From the NCBI RefSeq assembly GCF_000214595.1, contig NZ_AFIG01000001.1, forward strand, positions 62,001-126,000: DNA of 64,000 nucleotides, written 5' to 3'. The stretch is from Methylophaga thalassica MP. Its GTDB lineage: Bacteria > Pseudomonadota > Gammaproteobacteria > Nitrosococcales > Methylophagaceae. The notes under the pieces were generated by a model. That model was given only the letters and a program-made list of their open reading frames with translations, was not told the DNA's origin and ran no database searches. Position numbers and translations under genes: made by a program. Below, one piece after another: positions 45,062-54,405 of this stretch (its first letter is position 1; the number at the start of each line of letters is the position of its first letter).

Positions 45062-46018
45062 TTATTGCAGCTTTTGCAATTCTTTTTCAACAACTGAGTC
45101 TGGTAGTGGAATATAACCATCTTTTACTACCACTTTCTGACCCACTTTTGACAGGATCATTTTAATGAATTCACGGTCAATTGGCGCTAATGGTTTGTTA
45201 GGCGCTTTGTTGATGTAAACGTACAAGTAACGTGAAAGCGGGTAAGAACCATTCGCTGCATTATCTAATGTTGCAGGAATCATTTTACCGCCCTCTTCTT
45301 TAGCTAAAGCAAGTGCTTTAACGCCAGACGTTTTATAACCGATACCTGAGTAACCAATACCGTTAAGCGATTTTGTCACACCTTGAACCACTGATGCTGA
45401 ACCAGGTTGCTCATTTACACTGTTTTTGTAGTCACCTTTACATAAAGCGTGATCTTTGAAGTAACCGTAAGTACCGGAAACAGAGTTACGACCGTAAAGT
45501 TGGATGTTACCTAAATCCTGACCTAGCTGTTTCCAGTTAGTAATGTCTTCTGGGTAACCACAGGTGCGGGTTGCAGAGAAAATCGCATCCACTTGAGGAA
45601 TAGTCAGACCATCAATTGGATTGTCTTTGTGTACATAGACAGCCAAGGCATCGATAGCGACACGAATGGGTGTGGCTTTGTAACCATATTTCGCTTCAAA
45701 TGCCGCGTCTTCTTTATCTTTCATTTTGCGGCTCATTGGACCAAAGTTAGAAGTACCTTCAGTCAAAGCAGGTGGCGCAGTTGAAGAACCAGCGGCCTGA
45801 ATTTGAATACTCACATTTGGGTATTCACGTTTGAACTCTTCAGCCCACATTGTCATCAAGTTAGCTAATGTGTCTGAACCAACACTCGATAAGCTGCCTG
45901 AAATACCGCTCACTTTTTCGTAGTCAGGTAAAGCAGGATCAATATCACCAGCGAATGTCAGCGGCGAGAAAGCCATCGTCATTGCAGCACCTAGCAGAGC
46001 AAGGTTTTTCTTGAACAT
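45062..46018 (-). CDS. pstS: Periplasmic phosphate-binding protein
   Basis: About 318 residues from the ATG at 46018, with TTGGGAG upstream; an in-frame ATG at 46054 adds 12 residues ahead of the signal peptide and is less likely. Signal peptide [10 protein letters not shown]...TFA. Phosphate-site segments are [23 protein letters not shown] and [15 protein letters not shown]. First gene of the pst operon, preceded by two tandem Pho boxes and followed by a strong hairpin. Confidence 0.95.
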   Translation of the reverse strand: MFKKNLALLGAAMTMAFSPLTFAGDIDPALPDYEKVSGISGSLSSVGSDTLANLMTMWAEEFKREYPNVSIQIQAAGSSTAPPALTEGTSNFGPMSRKMKDKEDAAFEAKYGYKATPIRVAIDALAVYVHKDNPIDGLTIPQVDAIFSATRTCGYPEDITNWKQLGQDLGNIQLYGRNSVSGTYGYFKDHALCKGDYKNSVNEQPGSASVVQGVTKSLNGIGYSGIGYKTSGVKALALAKEEGGKMIPATLDNAANGSYPLSRYLYVYINKAPNKPLAPIDREFIKMILSKVGQKVVVKDGYIPLPDSVVEKELQKLQ

Positions 46019-46077
46019 AGTGTTCAACTCCCAAAAATTAAAAGAAAAAAGCAACGTTATTAACGTAAGCGCTAGGT

Positions 46078-46133
46078 AGTATGAGTTTAGCGTGTGACAA
46101 GCATATGAAAAATATATGACAAAGAGATGACAG
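46078..46133 (-). promoter_or_regulatory. Tandem Pho boxes and -10 element of pstS
   Basis: On the minus strand: CTGTCAT-CTCT-TTGTCAT (46133 to 46116) and TTTTCAT-ATGC-TTGTCAC (46111 to 46094). The four 7-bp repeats start at exactly 11-bp intervals (46133, 46122, 46111, 46100), as PhoB dimers require. A CATACT -10 (46083 to 46078) lies 10 nt after the second box, replacing a -35 in the usual PhoB-activated layout. About 60 nt then lead to the pstS ATG. Confidence 0.85.
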
Positions 46134-46161
46134 AGGCATTTTTTCTTTGTTTAACGGGCAT

Positions 46162-47451
46162 TTATACCGGGATTTTCTCCACTGCTGCTGTCTCAGGAAA
46201 GCAACATTTAAAACTGCTACCTTTGCCTAACTCGCTAGTGATAATCAGTTTTGCGCCATGTCTTTGCAGCACGTGTTTAACGATCGCTAAGCCCAGCCCT
46301 GTGCCGCCAGCATCACTACTACGACCTTTATCAACACGGTAGAAACGTTCCGTCAGCCGATCTAAGTGATGAGCCGCTATACCTTCCCCTTCATCCGTTA
46401 CTTCAATGCAGACGCCATCATCTGTTTCGCGCCAGCTGAGTGTGACCTTGCAACCCGCAGGAGTATATTTCACCGCATTAAATACCAGATTAGATATTGC
46501 ACTTCGTACTTCACCCAAATCACAAATCAACCATTTATCTGTTTCCAGATGGAGACTGAACTGATGCTCATGGTAATGCTCCAATGCCTTGGCATCCTCA
46601 ATGATCGAATGCAGCAACTTGTCCACATCAGTAGGAATACGACGTAATGATTTTTCTCCAGTCTCCAACTGAGATAAGACCAATAAATCCTTAATCATCA
46701 AATGCATACGTTCACTTTGCTGACGCATTGCTGGCAGAGCCATTTTCCACTGTTCCGGATCGGTATCTTCGGTAAACGCTTCCAGATAACCTCGTAAAAC
46801 GGTTAGAGGTGTTTTTAGTTCATGCGAAACATTAGCAACAAAGTCACGACGCATACGCTGAAGTTTGATGGTCTGGGTAATATCACGGGCAATCAATAAG
46901 CGGCCCGAGCCCATGTAGTTCACCAGCTTGACTTCCAGCTGCACATCTTCATTCAGCGGTGATTTGACCGTCGTCGTGCCGCCGAGGTGGATATGATTTT
47001 CCAGTAAGTGCTGAAAAGCAGGTTCACGAATGAGATTATTGATCCTGACATTGTTATCCCGGGGCCAGCGTACGCCTAATAACTCTCGAGCGGCCTGATT
47101 TGCCCAATCCACTTCACCAAACTCACCCAAGACAACGATGCCATCTGGTAAGGCAGCTGTTGCTGATTGAAAGCGTTTTAGGTATCCGGTTAGTTTTCTT
47201 TTCCGATTACTATTTTGTTGACGCATCTGCTCAATCTGACGACAGACATCGTCAATGACCCCTTCCGCACTGGGAGAGCGACGTTTTTTGGGTTTTTGTA
47301 ACCAATACCAGAGTTTGTACCAGTTATGCTGAAGCCACAAAGCATAGGCCAAGGTGGCAACAAACATAAATGCCATCATTTGACCAAATAACAGCCCGAC
47401 AAAACCTGCCAGACTGACTAGTGTCAGTAGCCGCCAATTATCCCATTGCAT
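46162..47451 (-). CDS. phoR: Phosphate regulon sensor histidine kinase
   Basis: A 429-residue membrane kinase: two N-terminal helices (residues ~5-40) with almost no periplasmic loop, a basic linker, a PAS domain (ATAALPDGIVVLGEFGEVDWAN), the H-box SHELKTPL with His210, the N-box SNLVFNAVKYTP, and G-boxes DEGEGI and GGTGLGLAIVKH. The lack of a periplasmic sensor domain fits PhoR sensing through the Pst/PhoU complex. Confidence 0.95.
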   Translation of the reverse strand: MQWDNWRLLTLVSLAGFVGLLFGQMMAFMFVATLAYALWLQHNWYKLWYWLQKPKKRRSPSAEGVIDDVCRQIEQMRQQNSNRKRKLTGYLKRFQSATAALPDGIVVLGEFGEVDWANQAARELLGVRWPRDNNVRINNLIREPAFQHLLENHIHLGGTTTVKSPLNEDVQLEVKLVNYMGSGRLLIARDITQTIKLQRMRRDFVANVSHELKTPLTVLRGYLEAFTEDTDPEQWKMALPAMRQQSERMHLMIKDLLVLSQLETGEKSLRRIPTDVDKLLHSIIEDAKALEHYHEHQFSLHLETDKWLICDLGEVRSAISNLVFNAVKYTPAGCKVTLSWRETDDGVCIEVTDEGEGIAAHHLDRLTERFYRVDKGRSSDAGGTGLGLAIVKHVLQRHGAKLIITSELGKGSSFKCCFPETAAVEKIPV

Positions 47452-47463
47452 ATTTCAGTTCGC

Positions 47464-48156
47464 TTAATCGACTGAAAAACGGTATCCAACACCTCGAACG
47501 GTCTGGATAAATTGATCATGGCCCGTTGGCTCAAGTGCTTTGCGCAGACGACGTATATGGACATCCACGGTACGTTCTTCAATGTACACGGTATCGCCCC
47601 AGACATAATCCAGTAATTGTGAGCGACCATATGCGCGTTCAGGATTTTTCATGAAAAAGTGTAATAAGCGAAACTCAGTTGGCCCTAATTCAACACGCAC
47701 ATCATCAACAGTGACACGATGACTTTTTGTATCCAACACTAAATTGCCAAACTGGAGTTTCTGAGCATCTTCATTTTCGGGCGGCTGGCAGCGACGTAAT
47801 ACCGCTTTAATACGAGCGATAAGCTCAGGTGGTGAAAAAGGTTTATTGACGTAATCATCAGCCCCAACAGCAAGACCTTTGACCATGTCTTCGCTTTCAC
47901 CTTTGGCAGTAAGCATGATGACGGGAATATTGGCCAGAAACTCGTTAGCACGCAGACGACGAATAAACTCAATGCCATCAATGCCAGGTAACATCCAGTC
48001 CAGTAAAATCATATCGGGTTGGTTATTTTTTAATGCGTCCAAACCAGATTCTGCATCACCAACCGACTCGCAGGTCAGACCGGCCTGTTTCAGGGTGAAC
48101 GTCAACATATCCCTGATGGCGACATCATCTTCAACCACTAATACGCTTGTAGCCAT
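47464..48156 (-). CDS. phoB: Phosphate regulon response regulator
   Basis: A 230-residue OmpR-family regulator: receiver with Asp53 (LLDWMLPG), Thr/Lys switch residues (MLTAKGE, VNKPFSP) and a winged-helix DNA-binding domain (ELGPTEFRLLHFFMKNPERAYGRSQLLDYVWG). It binds Pho boxes such as those ahead of pstS and of its own gene. phoR follows 12 bp downstream. Confidence 0.96.
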   Translation of the reverse strand: MATSVLVVEDDVAIRDMLTFTLKQAGLTCESVGDAESGLDALKNNQPDMILLDWMLPGIDGIEFIRRLRANEFLANIPVIMLTAKGESEDMVKGLAVGADDYVNKPFSPPELIARIKAVLRRCQPPENEDAQKLQFGNLVLDTKSHRVTVDDVRVELGPTEFRLLHFFMKNPERAYGRSQLLDYVWGDTVYIEERTVDVHIRRLRKALEPTGHDQFIQTVRGVGYRFSVD

Positions 48157-48193
48157 AAATTCATCCCAGTATTTCTTTAATCATAATCCAAGT

Positions 48194-48227
48194 ATCTTAC
48201 CTCTGAATTATGACAGTTTCGTAACAA
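48194..48227 (-). promoter_or_regulatory. Pho box and -10 of phoB-phoR
   Basis: Minus strand TTGTTAC-GAAA-CTGTCAT (48227 to 48210), 10-nt gap, TAAGAT -10 (48199 to 48194), ~38 nt before the phoB ATG. Repeat and -10 spacing match PhoB-activated promoters and imply autoregulation. Confidence 0.78.
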
Positions 48228-48269
48228 CCGTGTTTTTATTGCTATTACAGGCTACTTTATAGACTATCT

Positions 48270-48311
48270 GAAAAATAAAAAGCCACAAATTCCGCTGGAA
48301 AATGTGGCTTT
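48270..48311 (-). terminator. Terminator after pitA
   Basis: Stem AAAGCCACA (48279-48287) with TGTGGCTTT (48303-48311), extended by an inner TTCC/GGAA pair around GCT. On the minus strand it is followed by a T-rich run (48270-48280). Lies 34 bp after the pitA stop. Confidence 0.85.
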
Positions 48312-48345
48312 ATGACAGTTTTATGTCAAAACATATATCATTGTT

Positions 48346-49992
48346 TTAACTCATAATTCCCTTAATCATATAAAACAATGACGCGGCTAATACCGCGGCG
48401 GCAGGGACAGTGATTAACCAGGCTGTAACAATTTTTTTAACAATATCGCGTTTGACGTAAAGACTTTTCTTTTCTTTCTTTAATACTTTTTTGGCTTTCT
48501 TAAGTGTGTCTTTTTCACGGTCAATCGAGCTATATAACTGAGTGATACGCTGGTAATCTGCTGCCGACTTTTGTTTTTTATCGAGCAACATATTCAGTTC
48601 ACTGCGTAAGGCGCTCAATAAACGTTTTTCTTCCTGAATTTCTTGTTTATCTCGCTCAATTTCCTGCTTGAGGCTACTCGACTTATCCATCCATTCACGT
48701 AAGAAACCAACACCAAAAACACCGCCAATGGCAATATGCGTCGAGCTGACTGGCAAACCTAACTGACTGGCGATAATGACCGTGATAGCGGCTGCCATCG
48801 CAATAGAAAATGCACGCATTTGATCCAGTTCAGTAATTTCACCACCCACGGTTCGGATCAAACGGGGACCATAGAGGCCCAGCCCAAGCGCAATACCAAA
48901 GGCACCGACAGCCATTACCCAGAAAGGTATGCCCGCTTTAGCATTAATGCCACCAGTCATCACAGCATCATGAATCGCTGCCAGTGGCCCGATTGCATTA
49001 GCCACATCATTCGCTCCATGAGCAAAACTCAATAAAGCCGCAGCAAAAATTAATGGAATGGTAAACAGAATATTGATGCTTTCACGATCGTTTTTCAGCT
49101 TGGGTAAACGACGGCGCAATGAGGCTTTGACTAAAAAGAATGAAATAATCGCAACGACCAAGCCAATAGTCGATGCTTGCAACATACTTGGTTTATCGAC
49201 GATGTCGACGGTGAACAACCAGTCATTGACCAAGGTTAAGAATTTCGGCCAGATATGTTTCAGGCCTTTTAAGACCAGATAAGTTACAAATGCCCACGCC
49301 ATAATCGAAACATAGACTGGCACCCATTTCAGTGAAGCGGCTATTTTGTTTTCCTGAAAGATGATGGTTTTTTTGATAGCAAACAAGAAAGCGGCGGCCA
49401 CCACACCACCAATCACTGGAGAAATTACCCATGAGCCCACTATGGCACCCATCGTTCCCCAGTTCACAATCTTAAATCCTGCTGCAGCAATGCCCGCCCC
49501 CATCACACCACCGACTATAGAATGTGTGGTTGATACTGGTGCTCTGGCAAAGGTCGCCATATTTAGCCAGAGTGCTGCAGCTAATAATGCGGCCATCATC
49601 GCCCAGATGAATGTATCACTCTCCTGGCCGAAGGCATTGATATCGATGATGCCGTTTTTAATCGTGGAAACCACATCGCCACCGGCAATGATGGCGCCAC
49701 TGGCTTCAAAAATCATCGCGATGATAATGGCGCCAGTCATTGTCATGGCTTTAGAGCCAACCGCTGGCCCGACATTATTGGCAACGTCATTGGCACCAAT
49801 ATTCATTGCCATATAAGCGCCAAAAACAGTGGCTATCGCCAGGAAAAGATTATTGGGAACGCCGCCACTGCTAACAAAGCTGTAGCCAAGCACGGCCACC
49901 ATAAAAAAAAGGGCCATGCCGATTCTGGTTAGTTCAGCATGACTCTTCTTATAGGCTTGTTTCTCAATTTTATGGATGTCTTTTATTTCCAC
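48346..49992 (-). CDS. pitA: PiT-family inorganic phosphate transporter with C-terminal coiled coil
   Basis: A 548-residue membrane transporter with the two PiT signature repeats, GANDVANNVGPAVGSKAMT near residue 65 and GANDVANAIGPLAAI near residue 325. After the second repeat and VSSTHIAIGGVFGVGFLREW there is a ~90-residue, Lys/Glu-rich coiled-coil segment (residues ~430-520) and a final helix (LITVPAAAVLAASLFYMI). The start codon is GTG. Many bacterial Pit transporters pair with a PhoU-like (DUF47) protein; none is next to it here. Phosphate rather than sulfate is inferred from the phoBR-pst neighbours. Confidence 0.92.
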   Translation of the reverse strand: MEIKDIHKIEKQAYKKSHAELTRIGMALFFMVAVLGYSFVSSGGVPNNLFLAIATVFGAYMAMNIGANDVANNVGPAVGSKAMTMTGAIIIAMIFEASGAIIAGGDVVSTIKNGIIDINAFGQESDTFIWAMMAALLAAALWLNMATFARAPVSTTHSIVGGVMGAGIAAAGFKIVNWGTMGAIVGSWVISPVIGGVVAAAFLFAIKKTIIFQENKIAASLKWVPVYVSIMAWAFVTYLVLKGLKHIWPKFLTLVNDWLFTVDIVDKPSMLQASTIGLVVAIISFFLVKASLRRRLPKLKNDRESINILFTIPLIFAAALLSFAHGANDVANAIGPLAAIHDAVMTGGINAKAGIPFWVMAVGAFGIALGLGLYGPRLIRTVGGEITELDQMRAFSIAMAAAITVIIASQLGLPVSSTHIAIGGVFGVGFLREWMDKSSSLKQEIERDKQEIQEEKRLLSALRSELNMLLDKKQKSAADYQRITQLYSSIDREKDTLKKAKKVLKKEKKSLYVKRDIVKKIVTAWLITVPAAAVLAASLFYMIKGIMS

Positions 49993-50132
49993 GTTGATTC
50001 CGTTAATAACTACCCAAAACGGCGCAATTATTACAGCAATGTGACATGAGGCATACCCCAGACAAGACCGATGTAACTATTGCCTGCTATGATTGTCTAG
50101 TTATACAACCTTCTGACAAGCATTTGAGACTG

Positions 50133-51950
50133 ATGAAAAAATTTTTATTTTTTATATTACTGCTAACCGTTTTTAATGCACATGCGCGCAGCAGCCTGTT
50201 TGATGGTTTAGGTCTGGGTAGTGATGATGAGGTCCCACCACTTGTCGAAGAAGCTTTTCAATTCAGCGCAGAAGTCAATGATGCCAACAGCATTCTGGCA
50301 CATTGGAAAGTACTCGATGGTAACTACCTGTACCAGAATAAAATTCAGTTTGAAGTGGCCGGTAATGACAACGTTAAATTAGGCCAGATATCGCTACCGG
50401 CAGGTGAAAATAAGCAAGATGAAACCTTTGGTTTAGTGCAGGTTTATCATCATGATTTATCACTGATCATTCCCATTGAGCGTCCTGAAGGTCCAAGCAC
50501 ATTTACTCTCAAAGCACGCTTTCAGGGATGTTCAGAAAAATTTGGTATTTGTTATCCGCCCTCTGAGCAACAAGTTGATCTGGCTTTACCAGCCCTAAGC
50601 CAGGCACCACAACAAAAAGCGGATGATGCAAAACCCATTGCTAATCAACTCACAGAACAAGACCGTATCGCACAGAAACTGGAACAGGAAAACCTAGGCC
50701 AAATCATTCTCGGTTTTATTGGACTGGGCCTGTTACTGGCATTTACCCCCTGTATCTTCCCGATGATTCCTATTTTATCCAGCATCATTGTCGGCGAAGG
50801 AGAACACATCACCACCCGCCGGGCTTTCATCCTGTCGCTTGTCTATGTTTTGGCGATGTCAGTGACATATACCATTGCCGGTGTGATTACAGGATTACTC
50901 GGTGAAAATTTACAGGCCATGTTTCAAAACCCATGGATAATCAGTGCATTCAGTGCCTTATTCGTTCTTCTCGCTTTATCCATGTTCGGCTTATACGAAC
51001 TGCAACTCCCCCACGCCGTTCAACATCGCCTACATCAACTCAGTCACAAACAACAAGGTGGCAAATTGATGGGGGTAGCGATTATGGGGTTACTGTCAGG
51101 CTTGATTGTTGGCCCTTGTCTGGCGCCACCGCTGGCGGGTACCTTAATTTTTATCGGACAACATGCAGATCCCGTATTAGGCGGACTCGCGTTATTTGCG
51201 CTGAGTATGGGGATGGGCATACCTCTGCTTATCATTGGTACATCGGCTGGCAAACTGCTACCTAAAGCAGGAAACTGGATGATGTTTATTAAATCGGTGT
51301 TTGGCGTGCTGCTATTAGGTCTTGCCATCTGGATGCTAGAACGCATCATCCCCGGTTGGCTGACTTTGATTCTTTGGGGCGGCTTATTAATTGTTACCGC
51401 CGTCTACCTTGGCGCATTTAATCATCTCGATATTGATGCGACGGATCTCAATAAACTTAGCAAAGGCGCCGGTTTAATACTCTTTATATATGGCGCAATG
51501 TTGATGATTGGTGGTGCGAGTGGCAGCCAAAATGTATGGCAACCGCTTAAGGCGATGGCAATAAGCTCAGCTAAGTCATCGGTGTCACAACACCTTACTT
51601 TTTCCCGTATAAGTGATCTCAACGAACTGAATCGTCGACTGGCCTCCACAACGCAACCCGTTATGCTCGATTTTTATGCCGACTGGTGTACCGAATGTAA
51701 AATTATGGAAAACACGACGTTTCAGGATCCTGAAGTAATTGCCGCAATGAAAAATTACACCTTGCTGCAACTGGATATGACGGAAAACACACAAGTCCAT
51801 CAGGATATGCTGAAATCACTACGGGTATTTGGCCCCCCGACCATGTTGTTTTTCGATAAAACAGGCAAAGAACTAAAGCAACACCGGCTGGTTGGCTTTG
51901 TAAAAACCGATACCTTCTTAGATCACATTAAGCAGATTCAAAGCCAATAA
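50133..51950 (+). CDS. dsbD: Thiol:disulfide interchange protein DsbD
   Basis: About 605 residues from the ATG at 50133 (MKKFLFFILLLTVFNAHA signal peptide); the frame is open to 50046, but those residues do not fit. Three parts: a periplasmic alpha domain (CSEKFGICYPPSEQQ redox pair), an eight-helix membrane domain with the two reactive prolyl-Cys motifs FTPCIFPMIP and VGPCLAPPLAG, and a C-terminal thioredoxin domain with WCTEC. It carries electrons from cytoplasmic thioredoxin to periplasmic isomerases and cytochrome c maturation, relevant for periplasmic methanol oxidation. Confidence 0.94.
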   Translation: MKKFLFFILLLTVFNAHARSSLFDGLGLGSDDEVPPLVEEAFQFSAEVNDANSILAHWKVLDGNYLYQNKIQFEVAGNDNVKLGQISLPAGENKQDETFGLVQVYHHDLSLIIPIERPEGPSTFTLKARFQGCSEKFGICYPPSEQQVDLALPALSQAPQQKADDAKPIANQLTEQDRIAQKLEQENLGQIILGFIGLGLLLAFTPCIFPMIPILSSIIVGEGEHITTRRAFILSLVYVLAMSVTYTIAGVITGLLGENLQAMFQNPWIISAFSALFVLLALSMFGLYELQLPHAVQHRLHQLSHKQQGGKLMGVAIMGLLSGLIVGPCLAPPLAGTLIFIGQHADPVLGGLALFALSMGMGIPLLIIGTSAGKLLPKAGNWMMFIKSVFGVLLLGLAIWMLERIIPGWLTLILWGGLLIVTAVYLGAFNHLDIDATDLNKLSKGAGLILFIYGAMLMIGGASGSQNVWQPLKAMAISSAKSSVSQHLTFSRISDLNELNRRLASTTQPVMLDFYADWCTECKIMENTTFQDPEVIAAMKNYTLLQLDMTENTQVHQDMLKSLRVFGPPTMLFFDKTGKELKQHRLVGFVKTDTFLDHIKQIQSQ

Positions 51951-52086
51951 CAGAAAACTCCAGAAACATGACTTTTCGGCGAAAATAGCAACAAAAAGCC
52001 GCTTTTTATTTCGATAAACTGGACATCATCAGTCTGCTGGTGCACAATTCCGCCTATTATCTTTGACCCGTAATTGAAGGATCGCA

Positions 52087-52524
52087 ATGGCGAATATTGT
52101 TGTGCTTAACGGCCCCAATCTCAATCTGCTTGGGACACGCGAGCCTGAACATTATGGTGCGGACACGCTGACCGATGTTCAACAACGTCTGGATGTGATC
52201 GCAAAAGAGGCCTCACACCACCTCGATTTTTTTCAGACCAATGCAGAACATGAATTAATTGAAAAAATTCATGCTGTCAGAGGTAAGGCTGATTTCATTA
52301 TTATTAATCCGGCGGCATTCACACATACCAGCGTGGCATTACGAGATGCCTTATCCGCGGTCAAAATTCCTTTTATCGAAGTACATATTTCTAATATTCA
52401 CGCACGCGAAACATTCCGCCATCACTCCTACCTATCTGATATCGCAGTAGGTGTGATTTGTGGACTTGGCACACAAGGCTATGAATTAGCTTTGGCATCT
52501 GCCATCAGACAACTCAACCCATAA
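52087..52524 (+). CDS. aroQ: Type II 3-dehydroquinate dehydratase
   Basis: A 145-residue dodecamer-forming shikimate enzyme: [20 protein letters not shown] with the catalytic Tyr, [48 protein letters not shown] with catalytic His. AAGGA precedes the start. aroQ-accB-accC is a widely conserved order. Confidence 0.96.
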   Translation: MANIVVLNGPNLNLLGTREPEHYGADTLTDVQQRLDVIAKEASHHLDFFQTNAEHELIEKIHAVRGKADFIIINPAAFTHTSVALRDALSAVKIPFIEVHISNIHARETFRHHSYLSDIAVGVICGLGTQGYELALASAIRQLNP

Positions 52525-52546
52525 CGACTAAATATAAGGTTTTAGC

Positions 52547-52996
52547 ATGGACATTCGTAAAATAAAAAAACTGATTGATTTGATCCAAGAATCTGACGTA
52601 TCTGAAATTGAAATTTCAGAAGGTGAAGAGTCAGTACGTATCAGTCGTAATCAGCATTCTGCGGCTGTTTCTTACAGCGCTCCTGCACCTGCTCATTATG
52701 CTGCTCCAGCGGCAGCCCCTGCACCAGCACCCGCAGTAGAAACAGCCAAAACGGTTAATGAAGCTAATGCTGTCCGCTCACCAATGGTGGGGACTTTCTA
52801 TCGTTCATCATCGCCTGAAGCCGCGCCATTTGTTGAAGTTGGCCAATCCGTATCTGCTGGTGATGTCATTTGCATCATCGAAGCCATGAAAATGTTCAAC
52901 CAAATCGAAGCAGACCGTAGTGGTACTGTCAAAGCTATTCTGGTTGAAAACGGTGATCCTGTTGAATTTGACGAGCCGCTAGTCATTATCGAATAA
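52547..52996 (+). CDS. accB: Biotin carboxyl carrier protein of acetyl-CoA carboxylase
   Basis: A 149-residue protein: N-terminal [16 protein letters not shown], an Ala/Pro-rich flexible linker (residues ~45-75) and the biotinyl domain with [11 protein letters not shown], biotin on Lys115. Co-transcribed with accC 63 bp downstream. Confidence 0.97.
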   Translation: MDIRKIKKLIDLIQESDVSEIEISEGEESVRISRNQHSAAVSYSAPAPAHYAAPAAAPAPAPAVETAKTVNEANAVRSPMVGTFYRSSSPEAAPFVEVGQSVSAGDVICIIEAMKMFNQIEADRSGTVKAILVENGDPVEFDEPLVIIE

Positions 52997-53059
52997 CAGT
53001 CACGCTGGCTATCTCAGCATAGCCATTGCTCACCCTGAATTGTGGATTAAAACCAAATT

Positions 53060-54400
53060 ATGATCGATAAAATTGTTATTGCTAACCGAGGCGAGATTGC
53101 CTTGCGTATCTTGCGGGCTTGTTGGGAACTGGGCATCAAAACGGTTGCTGTTCACTCAACAGTAGACCGTGACTTAAAACACGTTTTGCTAGCTGATGAG
53201 ACTGTTTGTATCGGCCCTGCCCCCTCTAGTGAAAGTTATCTCAACATCCCTGCACTTATCAGTGCTGCTGAAATTACAGATGCCACAGCAATTCACCCCG
53301 GTTATGGCTTTTTATCTGAAAATGCTGACTTTGCAGAACGTGTAGAAGAAAGTGGCTTTATTTTCATCGGTCCACGTGCTGATACCATCCGTCTGATGGG
53401 TGATAAGGTATCGGCGATTAAAGCGATGAAAGAAGCTGGCGTACCTTGTGTACCAGGCTCTGACGGCCCACTAGGTAATGATGATGAAACCAATTTACGT
53501 CTGGCACGTGAAATCGGCTATCCCATTATTATTAAAGCCGCCGGTGGTGGTGGTGGTCGTGGTATGCGCGAAGTTCATAGTGAAGCACACTTACTCAATG
53601 CTATTGCGTTAACACGTAGTGAAGCAAAAGCAGCATTTGGCAATGGCATGGTTTATATGGAGAAATTCCTGGAAAACCCTCGTCATATTGAATTCCAGGT
53701 ACTCGCCGATCAGCATGGCAATGCTATTCACTTAGGTGAACGCGACTGCTCTATGCAGCGTCGCCATCAAAAAGTTGTTGAAGAAGCCCCAGCTCCCGGC
53801 ATTACCCCTGAAATGCGTGACCGTATGGGTAAAATCTGTGCTGAAGCTTGTGTACGCATTGGTTACCGCGGAGCTGGTACCTTTGAGTTTCTCTATCAGG
53901 ATGGTGAATTCTATTTCATTGAAATGAATACCCGTATTCAGGTAGAGCATCCGGTCACTGAACGTGTGACTGATGTTGACCTGCTGGTGCAACAAATTCG
54001 CATCGCGGCAGGTGAGCCTCTTACTATTAAACAAGAAGATATTGTGATGCGTGGTCATGCTATTGAATGTCGTATCAATGCTGAAGATCCTCGTACCTTT
54101 ATGCCTAGCCCAGGACAAATTACGTCTTATCATGCACCAGGCGGTGCGGGTATCCGTATGGATTCTCACATTTATAGCGGTTACCGTGTACCACCTAACT
54201 ACGACTCTTTGATCGGCAAACTGATTGCTTACGGTAAAACCCGCGATATCGCGATTGCCCGTATGCAAACAGCCCTAAAAGAAATTGGTATTGAAGGCAT
54301 AAAAACCAACGTTGAACTGCAACGTGACATCATGGACGACACCCACTTCCAAACGGGTGGCACCAATATTCATTACCTTGAAAAGAAACTGGGCCTGTAA
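53060..54400 (+). CDS. accC: Biotin carboxylase subunit of acetyl-CoA carboxylase
   Basis: A 446-residue ATP-grasp enzyme that carboxylates biotin on AccB, the first step of fatty acid synthesis. Signatures are [33 protein letters not shown], the glycine-rich lid [27 protein letters not shown] and [16 protein letters not shown]. Confidence 0.97.
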   Translation: MIDKIVIANRGEIALRILRACWELGIKTVAVHSTVDRDLKHVLLADETVCIGPAPSSESYLNIPALISAAEITDATAIHPGYGFLSENADFAERVEESGFIFIGPRADTIRLMGDKVSAIKAMKEAGVPCVPGSDGPLGNDDETNLRLAREIGYPIIIKAAGGGGGRGMREVHSEAHLLNAIALTRSEAKAAFGNGMVYMEKFLENPRHIEFQVLADQHGNAIHLGERDCSMQRRHQKVVEEAPAPGITPEMRDRMGKICAEACVRIGYRGAGTFEFLYQDGEFYFIEMNTRIQVEHPVTERVTDVDLLVQQIRIAAGEPLTIKQEDIVMRGHAIECRINAEDPRTFMPSPGQITSYHAPGGAGIRMDSHIYSGYRVPPNYDSLIGKLIAYGKTRDIAIARMQTALKEIGIEGIKTNVELQRDIMDDTHFQTGGTNIHYLEKKLGL

Positions 54401-54405
54401 CCCAC

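Noticed and set aside
49361-49816. A 151-residue open frame antisense to pitA, rich in Pro/Thr/Ala
   Set aside because: It mirrors membrane-helix codons of pitA; low complexity, no ribosome-binding site or motif.
51993-52007. AAAAAGC-C-GCTTTTT palindrome after dsbD as a terminator
   Set aside because: The arms leave a one-base loop, so a stable hairpin cannot form without losing most of its GC pairs; left unassigned.
53732-54268. A 178-residue open frame antisense to accC
   Set aside because: It lies wholly inside the well-supported accC gene, has no family motifs and is composed of His/Thr/Asn-rich antisense sequence.
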